From NCBI RefSeq assembly GCF_035222375.1, contig NC_085889.1, forward strand, positions 1,860,001 to 1,924,000: a stretch of 64,000 bases of DNA. The letters are read 5' to 3'. Shown here piece by piece: positions 23,253-34,367 of the stretch. Under the pieces are notes generated by a model, which was not told the DNA's origin, did not search any database, and saw only the letters and a program-made list of their open reading frames with translations. Origin of the DNA: Podospora pseudocomata (lineage: Eukaryota; Ascomycota; Sordariomycetes; Sordariales; Podosporaceae). The position numbers and the translations under genes are program-made. How positions within the stretch are numbered: position 1 is the first letter of the stretch; the number at the start of each line of letters is the position of its first letter.

Positions 23253-24192
23253 GACTTCTTGCCGCGGTCAATAACCTACATCAGCAGGGAGGAAGCGGGA
23301 AAAGCCGAAGGGATGCAATTCCCATCACGAGAATTATCCCAGAGCCTCGTGAAGCGTCGTGCCTGTAAGCCACAAACCACTGGCCGTGCCTTGGCGTCGC
23401 AGGGGCAAACTGGAACACAAACTACATAGTTCTATTGCTTGGGAATCAATCAGTCATATTTATCGAACCATATTTGAACAAACGACGCAAGTATCCCGGG
23501 CTCTCATTGTCTTCAAGAGACATTTTTCTCAGTCCAAACACTTACAGAACCTCCTTATTACAAACCATACTTTTCACAGCCTTCTAAACCCATCACCCTC
23601 ACTGTCCCGCAAGATCTGCTGAAAACGTATGCATATCTGAGACGTGTTACTGGGCAAAGACAGGGTTGAGCTTTGTAAAAAATTAAAGACTGGAACTACT
23701 CTCTGTAATAAAAAGGCCGTGTCGCTAAAAAGACCAGCACTAGCAAATTTCGAGCTTGCTGTTTCTCCTAAATATCACCTAGCGGACAATAATCGGAGAC
23801 TACGACACACTATGGACGCTTGATAGGGAGTAACCAGGACCAAAGTTTGGTGAGTATTCGAGGCCTTTCTGCTTGCCGATATCGAGTTCAAGTTCCACAA
23901 TGAACATATCAACCAGCGGCCAAACATTAAACTCGAGACAATTGCCACCCTTCATATTCCCCCCAGCTTTATACAAGCCATGCATACATACATACAATCG
24001 CCCCCCAAACCTCTCACCACCCCAACCTACCCCCCTTCTTCCTTACCCCAACCAAAAATGCAAATCAAATGTATTTGCCCAACATATCACCATCATCATC
24101 TTCATCCAAAAAGAAGTTTTATGCAATGCACAACCTAGCCAACCTCCCCCCCCCCATAAAGTTCATTTCTATCAAACCCCCACCCCGCTTTT
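23253..24192. other. Intergenic, AT-richer stretch
   Basis: This is the 3' region of the Kelch/BTB gene and the upstream flank of the membrane-protein remnant. No gene recognised; the sequence between 23400 and 23800 is visibly richer in A and T than its surroundings. Confidence 0.4.
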
Positions 24193-27100
24193 CTATGCTC
24201 TACCCCCAACCCCAAGCCCAACCTGCCCCGGCATGGCATTGAACCCAAGCCCACCACCGACACCTCCTCCTCCTCCCCCAGAACTACCCGGCGCAGAAGG
24301 CATCGTGTTCGTCCCCGTCCTCTCTCTCATCCTCCGGCCTTCCATCAGACCTCTCAACCCCCTCTTCTGCAGTCCAATAACACTGCTCAGGTCACCAGTC
24401 CACGGCTCCCTCCCTGTTCCCCGCTCGCTGTCCATCTCGGAGCTCCATTCACTTCCCACGCTAGTGGTGGCGCTCAGCTCATCGCTCGAAGGACGGGCGC
24501 CAGGCACCGAGGTGCTAATCTTGAGCCCGCCAGCCCGCCCGGCAAGACCGCCCGTGGCAGAGTCCGCGTCGCTACCGGCAAAGCTGCTGCTGCTGGGCTG
24601 GCCATCAGGGCCAAGAAGGGCGTCGACACCGGCCGACACGGGGAAGAAGTTGGGGTTCAGGGTGCCGTCGATGCCCCGGCCACCGCCAGCCGCCATGGCC
24701 GTGGCGTTAAAGACAGCAGCTGCGTTGCGACTGTCGAGAAGGCTGTGGAGGCGTTCAATCACTGCTTCCAGGAGTCCATCGATTCGATATGGCCTGGCGA
24801 TCTGCAAAAGACTGCAGAGAATTTGGGGTGTGCACAGCGGCGAAGAAGGTGCGGGCAGGGCTGACGTGTACAGGAAGTGAAGAAGAGCCTGGACGGTAAG
24901 GTATGTGTGAGGTAAGTACAGACACCTCGGTCGACTGTTGGGTGGAAGGGTGCGTGGCGTCGGCGCCGTGTTGATGGCCGCAAGATCCATGGGTGGCGAA
25001 GAGACGGAGGATCCAGCTATGCTTGGCGCGAGGGTAGTAGTACTCGACGAAAACACAGACGATTGTCCAGGGCCTCGTCCACCCTGCGCTGAAACCGAGT
25101 TGGACCTTAGAGTGGCGGCATCACTGCCATCTTGCATCGCCGTCCCTTCTCGGAGGAGCTGCACAAAGTAAGGGCCCCACCTCCGGGCGACGATCCTCGA
25201 ATTGATCGGTATCCTTTCACCTCCAATGCAAAGAATGTCCATATCAGCCAGCTCCCTCAGTGCCAAGGCCTTCTCACCAAGCTCCTCGGCAGCACGGCTG
25301 TGATACCTTCCACCGGCAGTAACACCCGCTTTGCGCGACAAGCTAAGCCCAGGCCCAGTATAGGGGCTGCTGGCACTAACGAAGCCACTCATTGGTGCCG
25401 TCTTGCGAGGGTTGTCGTAAAAGCCAAAGGCTTCCAGTTCTACCATGCACACATTGCTGAAGTTTATCCTCCGATGATTGTAGTCGTCCACCAAACTCCT
25501 TTTCCTGTTGCCAAGAACCACAAAGGTGTTTCGCCTGTTCCAAAGAACACCGCGGTTCCAGCTTCCCTGGCTGAACACAGCTCCGCCGGCATCAATGCGA
25601 CTCCACGTCAACGTCCGCAAATCCAGCGCCCAGAGAGCATATTCTTGCTTTGAAGATGTGAGATATGTGCCGCTCACAACGAAGTGTGTATCGATGACAC
25701 CTCCGTTGGGAAACCTAAGCCCTGGCGGGGTGTAGGAGCCGCTCATCGGTCGTTCACTAAGGTGGCCATCGCTGGACCTGATTTGAAGCTCGAGCTTGAC
25801 GTCGAGGAAGTTGTAGTTGCTGTAGATGAGCATGCTCGACCCAGCTTCCCGGGCCTCCAAACTCGCTGCTGCAGCATCCTGCCGAGCACCGTTCGGATGT
25901 GTTTTTCCAACCTTGGCAGCCACAGAGGGCGGAAGGGGTGCAACCACGCTTCTATATGCGCCGCAGCTCTTGCCCAGCGGCTGTGTTGAAACCCACTTCA
26001 GACTCCGTAGGTTGAAGACGCTTATTTGCTCAATGTAATGGTTGGCCGCATCTTGCCCTCCCACCACGATCATCTCAGCACCGCCCGTGCCGTCAATGTT
26101 GATGCCGATGCGCCCCTCATTCGGATTCCCACTCGATGGATTGTGCTGCAGGGCCGATAGAGGCGCCCTATGGGAGGCAAATGTGGCGGATGACGGCAGG
26201 ATGCAGGCGCAATGCGCATAACGGCCTTGTGGGGCGTCCTGTGTTGGAATGTAGGTCCATTTTTTGGTCGGTATATCGTAGATGTAGATATCCGACATGA
26301 CCGTGACCTCGGGTTGTTGGTCTTGGGGTATCGCATTTTTTTGGCTCGTCGTCGGAGACATGCCGCCGTAGCAAACCATCTTTGTATCACCAAGCGCGCA
26401 CATTGAGTGGAAGTAACGAGGTGGAGGGATATCGCCAGTCGTTTCCAACTTTGTCCAGTGCCGGCGGATCAAATCCAATTCGTAGAGGTCTGCCGTTAAG
26501 GGCGCTGGTCTGCTTCTTGATAATATCCTGCCGCCAAAGACGTAGAGCTTATCCCCCAGAACCGTCGTGGTTGCGCCGACCAGAGGGTGTGGTTCCCGAC
26601 CCGTGGTTCGGTGAACATTACACATCAGACCAGACAGGTGTGTGGAAGGTCCAGCAGGGCCACCTATGGTTCCTCCCACCGTACCCCCCCTCGCCTGACC
26701 CGAGTTGGGAGATGCTCCGGCAGAAAGAGGGCCATTACTTCTTGGTGTCAAGTTTTCACCACGTTCCTCTTGCCCGTCCTGCCTGGAGCCATTGTTTAAA
26801 TTCCCATTCATGTTCGCTTCTTGAGTATGATTGTCCCCTTGAGGTCTCATGTAGAGACCGCCGGCCTGTTGCTCCGCAGATGACGTCGAATCCATCGTTC
26901 CAGGCCTGTGATCTTTCTGTTCTTCGGTAGTTTCGGCGTCTAGAATCGTCGCCAGACTCCCCTGGGTGTGAGGATGTGCCAAAGGGGTCAGCGGGGGTGC
27001 CGGGGAAAGCTGTGGCGGGGGCGGTTCGGGTAGGGGTTTCGATAGACTGTCTTGGAGGCTCAAATTCCGAGCATGGTGAGTTGGGCGAGCGCTCCTTGGA

Positions 27101-27390
27101 GGATTGGAGTATTGTCCCGGGGTTGGTTGTCTCTCGATCGTGGGAACAACAGTTTCCGAAGGCCGTCGAAGGCCAACAAGAGAGGGCTTCCTCGTGAGCC
27201 TCGGCCAGTCGTCTCGCGTGGGCGCAACCTTTTTGATGCCTCGGAAGGCAGATGTGATGATTTCTGAGGGGGACTTGGATGGTGAACGTTCGTCAGTCTC
27301 AGAGTCAGAGAAGCGGCTCAGATCCTGAGAGTCGGCCTGCTGCTGTCCTGATGATTTGCCGAATGTTAGCCCAAGTCCAGAACCCGACAT
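24193..27390 (-). CDS. Kelch-repeat and BTB protein (Ral2-like)
   Basis: One exon of 1065 residues; the first ATG in the open frame is at 27390 (MSGSGLGLTFGK). The N-terminal ~260 residues are Ser/Pro-rich and disordered. Kelch blades follow from about residue 265: HPLVGATTTVLGDKLYVFGG, PPPRYFHSMCALGDTKMVCYGG, APQGRYAHCA, GGAEMIVVGGQ. A split BTB-like part comes after about residue 715 (MDILCIGGERIPINSRIVA, later YLPHTYLTVQALLHFLYTSA). The tail is Gly-rich. Kelch plus BTB in this order is the plan of S. pombe Ral2, which helps activate Ras1. That role here is an inference from architecture only. The gene has an unusually long upstream non-coding region. Confidence 0.82.
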   Translation of the reverse strand: MSGSGLGLTFGKSSGQQQADSQDLSRFSDSETDERSPSKSPSEIITSAFRGIKKVAPTRDDWPRLTRKPSLVGLRRPSETVVPTIERQPTPGQYSNPPRSARPTHHARNLSLQDSLSKPLPEPPPPQLSPAPPLTPLAHPHTQGSLATILDAETTEEQKDHRPGTMDSTSSAEQQAGGLYMRPQGDNHTQEANMNGNLNNGSRQDGQEERGENLTPRSNGPLSAGASPNSGQARGGTVGGTIGGPAGPSTHLSGLMCNVHRTTGREPHPLVGATTTVLGDKLYVFGGRILSRSRPAPLTADLYELDLIRRHWTKLETTGDIPPPRYFHSMCALGDTKMVCYGGMSPTTSQKNAIPQDQQPEVTVMSDIYIYDIPTKKWTYIPTQDAPQGRYAHCACILPSSATFASHRAPLSALQHNPSSGNPNEGRIGINIDGTGGAEMIVVGGQDAANHYIEQISVFNLRSLKWVSTQPLGKSCGAYRSVVAPLPPSVAAKVGKTHPNGARQDAAAASLEAREAGSSMLIYSNYNFLDVKLELQIRSSDGHLSERPMSGSYTPPGLRFPNGGVIDTHFVVSGTYLTSSKQEYALWALDLRTLTWSRIDAGGAVFSQGSWNRGVLWNRRNTFVVLGNRKRSLVDDYNHRRINFSNVCMVELEAFGFYDNPRKTAPMSGFVSASSPYTGPGLSLSRKAGVTAGGRYHSRAAEELGEKALALRELADMDILCIGGERIPINSRIVARRWGPYFVQLLREGTAMQDGSDAATLRSNSVSAQGGRGPGQSSVFSSSTTTLAPSIAGSSVSSPPMDLAAINTAPTPRTLPPNSRPRCLYLPHTYLTVQALLHFLYTSALPAPSSPLCTPQILCSLLQIARPYRIDGLLEAVIERLHSLLDSRNAAAVFNATAMAAGGGRGIDGTLNPNFFPVSAGVDALLGPDGQPSSSSFAGSDADSATGGLAGRAGGLKISTSVPGARPSSDELSATTSVGSEWSSEMDSERGTGREPWTGDLSSVIGLQKRGLRGLMEGRRMRERTGTNTMPSAPGSSGGGGGGVGGGLGFNAMPGQVGLGVGGRA

Positions 27391-28180
27391 GTCGTCTACA
27401 AAGCTGTGCCGCACAGCTGGACACACAACTAGGGCTAGCAGCCAAGCGAGGAGGCTCTTTCAGAGCGACGCGAAGGGCAAAGGAAGGTGAACGGACAAAT
27501 GTCCGGCAGCGCCTTGGTCAAGGCCGGTACAAGTAGAGGTAGAAATACAAATAGGTGTCAATATAGGTAAGGGGGGTCAAGTAGAGAGCCAAGGCAAGTG
27601 ACAAGGTGACGTGTCGAACAGGGGAGATGCCAGGCTAGAAGTATGTGTGATCTGTTGGAGTGGTAGTGTAGAAGGGGAAAACTCGGGGCAGCGGTTTAGA
27701 ACAACCCGCCACCAAGGCACAGGCACAGGCGAGGCGCGGTGAACACTGTCGGTCAACCAAAGGCCGGCGGTCCTGATCCCAGTCGTGGAGTTTTGCTGAC
27801 GGGGGCCTGAGGACTAGGGGGGTTAGGAAGCCGTCGCCGGTCGGTCGGGTGTCCCTGGCTAGCAAACGCTCCCGGGATCTCGGGTGCTGCTGTCTCCTGG
27901 TTCGGACCGCAACACAGAGTAGTGACGAGGAACCTTGGTGGTTTCGTGAAAGGACAGGTGAGGCGATAGGTGGACAGGAGAAGAGGGACGGTGAAGATGC
28001 AAGGCAACAGGAAAGATATGAGTGGGGGTTTGCGATGGAATGCTGTCTAGCGCACAAAAGGGCTCTGGAATACAAAATGACAAGGAGAGAAACTGGGGCA
28101 TTTGCAATGGTGACGCCGCCACTGTAGCCGACGACAGACGGGCAGACAGACAGAACACAAAGGCCGAAAACCAGGAACAT

Positions 28181-28226
<46 letters not shown>

Positions 28227-29514
28227 GGATCACCACGATGTGTGTGGGTTTGTCTGCGGCACACAGTGCCTTGCGACGTTGCAGTGCTTAATTTCCGCGA
28301 CAGGCCTGGATGGGGATGCGATTTGCGCGCGGTGAGTCGAGGTGTTGATAGGATGAAAGAGTCGAGCGCGATGTCCACCGCCTGCCCTTGGTGTGCAGTG
28401 CGGTCCAGCGGTCTCGAGGGCACGGACCGGACTGGCGTTTGATCTCGTCGGTCGAAGGTGGAGTTGTGTTCTGTGAGGTCTGTGAGGCCCCTCACCACCA
28501 GGTACAAGGCACAAGGCACAAGGCACAGTTCTCTGTTGCCGCCGGCGGGCACACAAAGGAAGTATGTTCGTATGTACGGGTGAGTCGATTGGGCAGTCCT
28601 AGCAGTCACGTACGGTTCGATGATGTGCGCAGATTGGACATTCATTCGCAGGTATGGGGAGCATTCGAGAATTGTGGGGATGCCACCACCACCTCAAGTG
28701 TCTGCAACAAGGGGCTTAATTCAATATATCGACGCACAGATCAGTGCGTGGTCTGCCACCCGTCCTCGGTTAAGCGAGCTCTCCTGCAGCCAGACCTTCC
28801 AGACTTTCCATATGCTTGGGCTTTTGTTTCTTTGGATATAGCCGACGATATGTTGGCACGATTGGTCAGTCAGGAGAGCTTTCGGTGAAACTGAAACGTC
28901 CAAAGTACTCTATGTGATGGCGGTAAGAAACACCTCAACCTGGCCATTTTCACACCATCCCTTCTGCAGTTGGTCAAGAAGCCTCCTGAAAATGCTCGGA
29001 AGTCCTCCCGAATAGGAAGGCCATCGCACGAATCAGCAGTGAGTTCTTGTAGTGACAGGCACCTCTCGTCTGACATGGCGTTCCATGTGATGAACCAGGT
29101 ATCGATCTATCCTTTCTACCAATGTGTTTCAAGTCTCGGCAAGATCATGTCATTAAAGCAGCATTTTAATCATATAGCTCCGCAATAGGAGCGAGGACCT
29201 TGATGGTTTAAGGCAGACAGAAACAATTACAATTTCCACTAACAAAGAACTGGAGTTTAAAAAGGCTCATATTGCTCATGTTTGCTAGCTACATCTCAAC
29301 AACGGCCTAGATTACGCAAATAGCTTCCATAGAAGCTCCGCCAGAAGAATTCCCTTTGGTCCCTGTTCCCTGCCCATTCAAACGCCTGTCAACAATCCCT
29401 GACCTTTTCAAATCGGCGCCGACTTTTTCTTTGACCTCATTATATGCGTAACGTTCTGATATCATCGCCCCATCCTAAACACCACACCATATCCTTCTCC
29501 GTCCGCGATCCCAT
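27391..29514. other. Long intergenic/leader region with CT tract
   Basis: About 2.1 kb between the Kelch/BTB start and the peroxiredoxin stop. It holds a long CT tract (28182-28226), a three-fold CAAGGCA repeat near 28505-28528 and many short frames. The longest (27635-28645, minus) reads through the CT repeat and shows no domain, so I do not call it. Confidence 0.5.
28182..28226. repeat. (CT)n microsatellite
   Basis: A 45-bp CT tract with one TTT interruption. On the strand of the Kelch/BTB gene it is a GA tract about 800 bp upstream of the start codon. Confidence 0.9.
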
Positions 29515-30321
29515 TTAGTCAATCTCGGGGAGAGGGGTGAAACGGAGGTAAGGCTTGACGGCACGGAGGTTGGGGAAGAGCTTGGTGGCCTCGTCGCCCT
29601 TGATGCTGGGGTGGACAATGACATCATCACCGGGGACCCAGTTGATGGGGGTGGTGACCTTGTGCTTGTCACCGGTCTGGAGGGACTGGATGACACGGAG
29701 GATCTCGGCGCTGTTGCGGCCGGTGGAGGCGGGGTAGGAGAGGATGCAGCGGATGGTCTTCTTGGGGTCGATGAAGAAGACGGAGCGGATGGTGAAGGCA
29801 ATGCCCTTCTCATCGACGTTGGTGGTGTCCTGGTAGTCGATCCTGTGGTTACACATGTCAGTGAGTGCTTGTGGTATTGGTAGCACAGGTAGGTCCAGCT
29901 CACATGTCATAAAGGTAGGCGACCTTGCGCTCCTTGTCGGCAATGATGGGGAAGTTGACCTGAGAGCCGGTGACGTCCTTGATGTCGCTGATCCAGCCCT
30001 CGTGGCTGCCGAGGGTGTTGGCAGAGAGACCGATGAGCTTGACGCCGCGCTTGGAGAACTCAGGCTCGAGGCGGGCCATCTCACCAAGCTCGGTGGTGCA
30101 GACGGGCGTGTAGTCCTCGGGGTGGGAGAAGAGGATGACCCAGTTGTCGCCAATGAACTCATGGAAGTCAATGGGACCCTTGGTGGTCTCGGCCTGGAAG
30201 TTGGGGGCAATGGTGCCCAGACGGAGGCTACATAGAAGTAAACAGTTAGTTGCCTGGCACGATGAAGCAAGATGGGGAGCTGGTGAGAGGGAACATACGG
30301 TTCGTTACGCTCAGCAGCCAT
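29515..30321 (-). CDS. 1-Cys peroxiredoxin (Prx6 type)
   Basis: It reduces peroxides through a single peroxidatic cysteine. Three exons, 30321-30299, 30227-29904 and 29842-29515, encode 224 residues, exactly the length of human PRDX6. The active-site block HPEDYTPVCTTELG places the peroxidatic Cys at residue 51, with Thr48 and Pro49 as the usual partners. The Prx6-type C-terminal domain is complete (GRNSAEILRVIQSLQ, TPINWVPGDDVIVHPSI). There is no second resolving cysteine in the usual 2-Cys context and no mitochondrial presequence, unlike yeast Prx1, so a cytosolic location is likely. Donors are GTATGT and GTGAGC. Exon 1 has only 23 nt. Many C-ending codons suggest high expression. Confidence 0.95.
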   Translation of the reverse strand: MAAERNEPYVPSHQLPILLHRARQLTVYFYVASVWAPLPPTSRPRPPRVPLTSMSSLATTGSSSSPTPRTTRPSAPPSLVRWPASSLSSPSAASSSSVSLPTPSAATRAGSATSRTSPALRSTSPSLPTRSARSPTFMTCELDLPVLPIPQALTDMCNHRIDYQDTTNVDEKGIAFTIRSVFFIDPKKTIRCILSYPASTGRNSAEILRVIQSLQTGDKHKVTTPINWVPGDDVIVHPSIKGDEATKLFPNLRAVKPYLRFTPLPEID

Positions 30322-31219
30322 TGGGAAGGTGTTTGGGTATCTTAACGTGAAAGTAGGGTATAGAAGAAGACGAAGAAGACAGGCTGGAGATGGGAAGAAC
30401 AGGAGAAAGGAGAACTACGTATGAGGTGATGGAGGGGCAGACCGTGGGCATTTAAACTTGCAGCAGCTCCTGTGAACGGTGGGCTCCTCCGACTCCTTGG
30501 GCCTCCGACTCTCCTCAGCTCGCCTGGATTAATAAAGCGGCTTTTGCTTGGGCCTCGCTACGCGTGACAATGGCTGGGCTGGCAAGTGACCGAAGACATT
30601 CTCGTCCCATAGCCATCCATTCACGTCTTCGATCCCCGCGACAGCCCGAAACCAGCCGTCACAGAAGCTGCGAGCTCTCCTCCTGGGCGGTCCGACGCGG
30701 GGCATCTTGGGGGAGATTTGCCCCTCCATCAGCTTGACGTGGGGTAGAGAACTGCCCCTCAGTGTCCGAATTGGGATTGGCGGCGCATTGCGCGATCAAG
30801 CACGCCCGTGATTGGTCCCGAAGACGACGTAAAATATTATGTCATTTGGAGTGTGTTGTCGCAACACTCACAACGCCATAGTGGGGGGGTTGCACTTTGG
30901 TGGTGATTATTGACAACGCCAATGTTGTCTGGGTGGATGGAGGCGGGGGCTACTGAAGTCATTCTTGGCACTCTCGTCTCTAGTGGGTTCGATACCTACA
31001 TCGCCATCCGCATATCGGAGCATCGGTTGCCGGTGGCTTGCTCACATGGCAACCAGAAGAATGGGGGTGTCATCATATACACAATAGGTCATTACTCTAC
31101 AACAGTCTCGGGTATCAAAGTATGATGGTCGACAGAGGAACAATGTCAACAAAGAAAAAAGGGCCATAATAAACCTCCAAGCGCCCGCTGGAAACCGTCC
31201 TCGCAACACCCTCCCGTCG
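30322..31219. other. Intergenic, peroxiredoxin promoter
   Basis: No gene recognised. It holds the peroxiredoxin promoter and the 3' flank of the upstream acyl-CoA synthetase gene, both on the minus strand. Confidence 0.45.
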
Positions 31220-33261
31220 TCAAAGCTTCACCTTGCCGCCCTGCAGCGAGCTCCAATCATTCGGCCCAAACCTCTCATATGATGCCCCCTTCAACCAGAA
31301 GATATCATCACTGCCAGTCTTGCTAGGATCCACGCCCTCGTTTCGCAGGCCGACCTTTTGCTGCTTGTTTGTCCCGGTGCTCTTGAGCGACCCACCCTTG
31401 GCGACTCGGAGGAAAAGAGGCAACGCGTATCTGGGCAGGTTGGCCCTTACATGGTCCGCCAGCGTCTTGAGCGTCTCGCTGGTAGGAACACCGTCATGTC
31501 CCAAAGCCGAGGGCTTGAAAACCACGGCTGCGCATCCAGCCCGGCCCTCATGTCCCGGAATCTCTACGCCATACACATTTGACTCTTGGATTCCTGGATG
31601 AAGTCCCAGGATATGAGCCACCTCAGCGGTCGACACATTCTCACTCTTCCACCTGAAGGTATCGCCGATCCGGTCGTTGAAGTAGATCCTGTGCTCGCCA
31701 TCTCGACGAACCACATCACCAGTCCGGAACCAAGCATCGCCCTTCGAAAAGACATTGCGCATGATCTTCTTGGACGTGGCACCCGTATCGCCGTAGTATC
31801 CCTGGAACCTCGCCTCTACATTCTTCGCCGGGAGCGAAAAGAGCAATTCGCCTGGCTCGCCCTCCGGTGTCCGCACGCAGAATCCAGTCTTGGGATCTCT
31901 GAGTGGCAATTCCGTCTCATGATCAACCTCGACGATGGCGATAGATCGGCCAACAAGCAGGTTGTACAGGGCGCCAGCCCGTCCTACGGAGCCCATGCTG
32001 AAGTCGTTTCTGCTCACGTTCCATGTTGCAAAACTTCCCTCGGTGGCGCCGTAGAACTCGGCAATCGTCTCAATGCCGTACCGCTCCTTGAAGGCATTCC
32101 ACACGTCGGGACGAAGACCGTTTCCAAAGGCGATCCGGACTTTGTGCTTCTTGTCGAGGTTCTCACCCGTGACGGGATCCAATTTTGTTGGGGCCGAGAG
32201 CAGATATCTGCATGTTTCGCCGACGTATTGGATGATCGTGGCATTGTGTTTTCGGACGTCGTCCCAGAAGTGACTAGTGGAAAATTTCCTGCTCATGGCA
32301 AATGTAGCGCCCACGTTCAAAGTGTGAGCAAATCCCAGCAGCATAGCCGTCGAATGGTAAAGGGGCATTGCCTATTGTGGTGGTCAGTGACGAAGCTTCC
32401 TCGCTGTAGACATGGCACCTACAGTGTAAAACACATCATTCTTGCCCGTGCCAACCAATCGAGATGTAAAACCACCAACAACAGCAACCTTGGCCCAAGA
32501 AACAATCGCGGCCTTGGGTAAGCCTGTTGTGCCGCTTGTGTAAATAAGTATGCCCATTGCTTCGCCCGCCGCACCACTCCGCAGCTCATCCGCAGGCCTG
32601 CTACCATCAAACGCCAACATCTGACTCTCCAACTGTGGTGTCACAACTTCAAACATGGTTCCGCTCAGCTCGGACTTGACATCCTCCCCAACGTTTCCAG
32701 CCACGGTAGGGTCGATCAGCATCAACCGCGCGTTCGCCCTCTTGACGCAATGAACGAGTGCCGCACCGGTGAGGTTGTAGTTGATAAGTGCCGGAACAGC
32801 CCCGATAGCCCACAAAGCCAGCAACAAGAAAATAAAAGTGTCGGTATTCTGGAAGTCAAGCGCAACCATCTCCCCCTTCTTCACACCCCGGCGATCCTTG
32901 AGAAAATTGGCATAGCGGAGAACTGTGTCGTAGGCTTGCGCATATGTGTAAGTCATGTCTTCAAAACGAAGGAAAACGCGGTTTTCTGAGGACTTGGAAG
33001 TGGCGAGGTCTTCGAGGCGGTAAAAGAAGTTGACACGATCACGCTGAGTCCACCATGCCACGTTTGCTACCGTGGGCAGGATAGACTTCAACAAGTGGAG
33101 ATCGTAAGAGACCTGCCATCGAGCATTCAGATATGCTGCGGTGGCCGTCAAGGCCGAGGCGGCGACTGAAAGAGATACCGGCACTGCGGGCTGTCAGATA
33201 TCAGGTTGTTGTATTAAGAACTGAGATGCATGTGAATCGGAAGCAGCTTACAAGCAGCCAT
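31220..33261 (-). CDS. FAT1: Very-long-chain acyl-CoA synthetase / fatty acid transporter (FATP/Fat1)
   Basis: It activates long and very-long-chain fatty acids to CoA thioesters, coupled to uptake, at ER, lipid-droplet or peroxisome membranes. Three exons: a 10-nt first exon (33261-33252), 33183-32423 and 32371-31220, giving 640 residues; the first intron has a GTAAGC donor. The AMP-binding P-loop IYTSGTTGLPKA is at about residue 219, the FATP signature EFYGATEGSFATWN at about 366, and DRIGDTFRWKSENVST near 520 is the FATP/VLACS motif. The N-terminus has a hydrophobic segment (LPVSLSVAASALTATAAYL) fitting a membrane anchor. The C-terminus is KVKL, only weakly like a peroxisomal signal. The ATG at 33261 was chosen because the longer exon has no ATG of its own at the right place. 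Confidence 0.93.
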
Positions 33262-34367
33262 GATCGCGTTTCTTTTTTTTTGTTTTGTTTTGGCTATTTC
33301 GAGGTCGTTAAACTGCTAAAACAGCACTGATGAACCTCGAAAGCGAAATGGTATTGCAAACAGGAAGGATTAAAGATCTTTATACAAAAACGTGGTGTCA
33401 ATAAAACGGCAAGCAACGTCGCAGCGGGCGAGTGGAATGTTGACCCTAACTTCAGATCCGGCAAGTCGGTCGTGGTTGATCGTACCTGGAACTTCTTAAC
33501 GGCACTAGCAGGGATTGGTCGGATACAGCGCCGTCATCGACGGGTGGTTCCGCAAACTGACGTTGTTAAACGAAAGACCAAAGTTGAAGTGTGGGATGGA
33601 GATATATCAAGTGAGTGACAGATAGGGTGACACAGCATTCCTTATACCTCAATATCGGACTGCGTGGTGTCGGGAGGCGGTCACGAAAGCCGCCGGTACG
33701 AACGGGCTGATCGTCTCGTTCAACGACCCCGATGCAACACAGGCCACTCGACATGCCTCCATGCTCTTCAAATGGACCTCGGTTCGTATGTACGCCACTG
33801 GGCGAGAGCCAAGGAACTTCCCATTTAAACTGGGCTGGTGCTCGTGGTGCCTCGCGAGATCTGGATAGGCGGAAGCACACGTTGAGAGTGAGAATTGTCA
33901 CTCTTGGACCGCCGTCGTTCATGTGTGCCACTGAGAAACAACGCCGTTCGGTTCCTATTGAACCTAGCATCCCAGGTGGTTGGGTAGTAAGTATACTTGT
34001 ACCTAACCAAGTGACGTTCAGGGTCCAAGAGTATGGGTTGACATTCAAACGGCGCGCAGTGCATGGAAGCGGCATCGAAGCTTTGACCATGTGGACCCAT
34101 CGCGTTGGCTCAAGAGCTCCGACTCCGTGTCGCGAATGACGAGGCGCGGCGGGTTTCAACGCTGGCCTCCCGCTGCCGTTGCCATGCCCGACACCCGTTT
34201 ATCGTTATCTTCACGTGCGCACCTGAAAGTGTCTAACCAGACTGGGAAATTTGGCTTTAATTGCTGCAAGCATTGTGTCGCGCTGGCCGCATTCGTGGTG
34301 AGGCGTGTTCCTCTCGATTCAAGGCGCCGGCAACCAACTCGATGGACGCCGCCGAGTCCGCATCGCC
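33262..34367. other. Divergent intergenic region FAT1 / GPI17
   Basis: About 1.1 kb serving as promoters for the leftward acyl-CoA synthetase and the rightward GPI17. Frames at 33566-34159 and 33732-34139 are complementary shadows of each other, with no domain. Confidence 0.45.

Noticed and set aside
27635-28645. Minus-strand open frame of 336 codons
   Set aside because: It runs through a CT microsatellite, shows no domain or consistent composition, and other frames across the repeat are equally open. Probably leader DNA of the Kelch/BTB gene.
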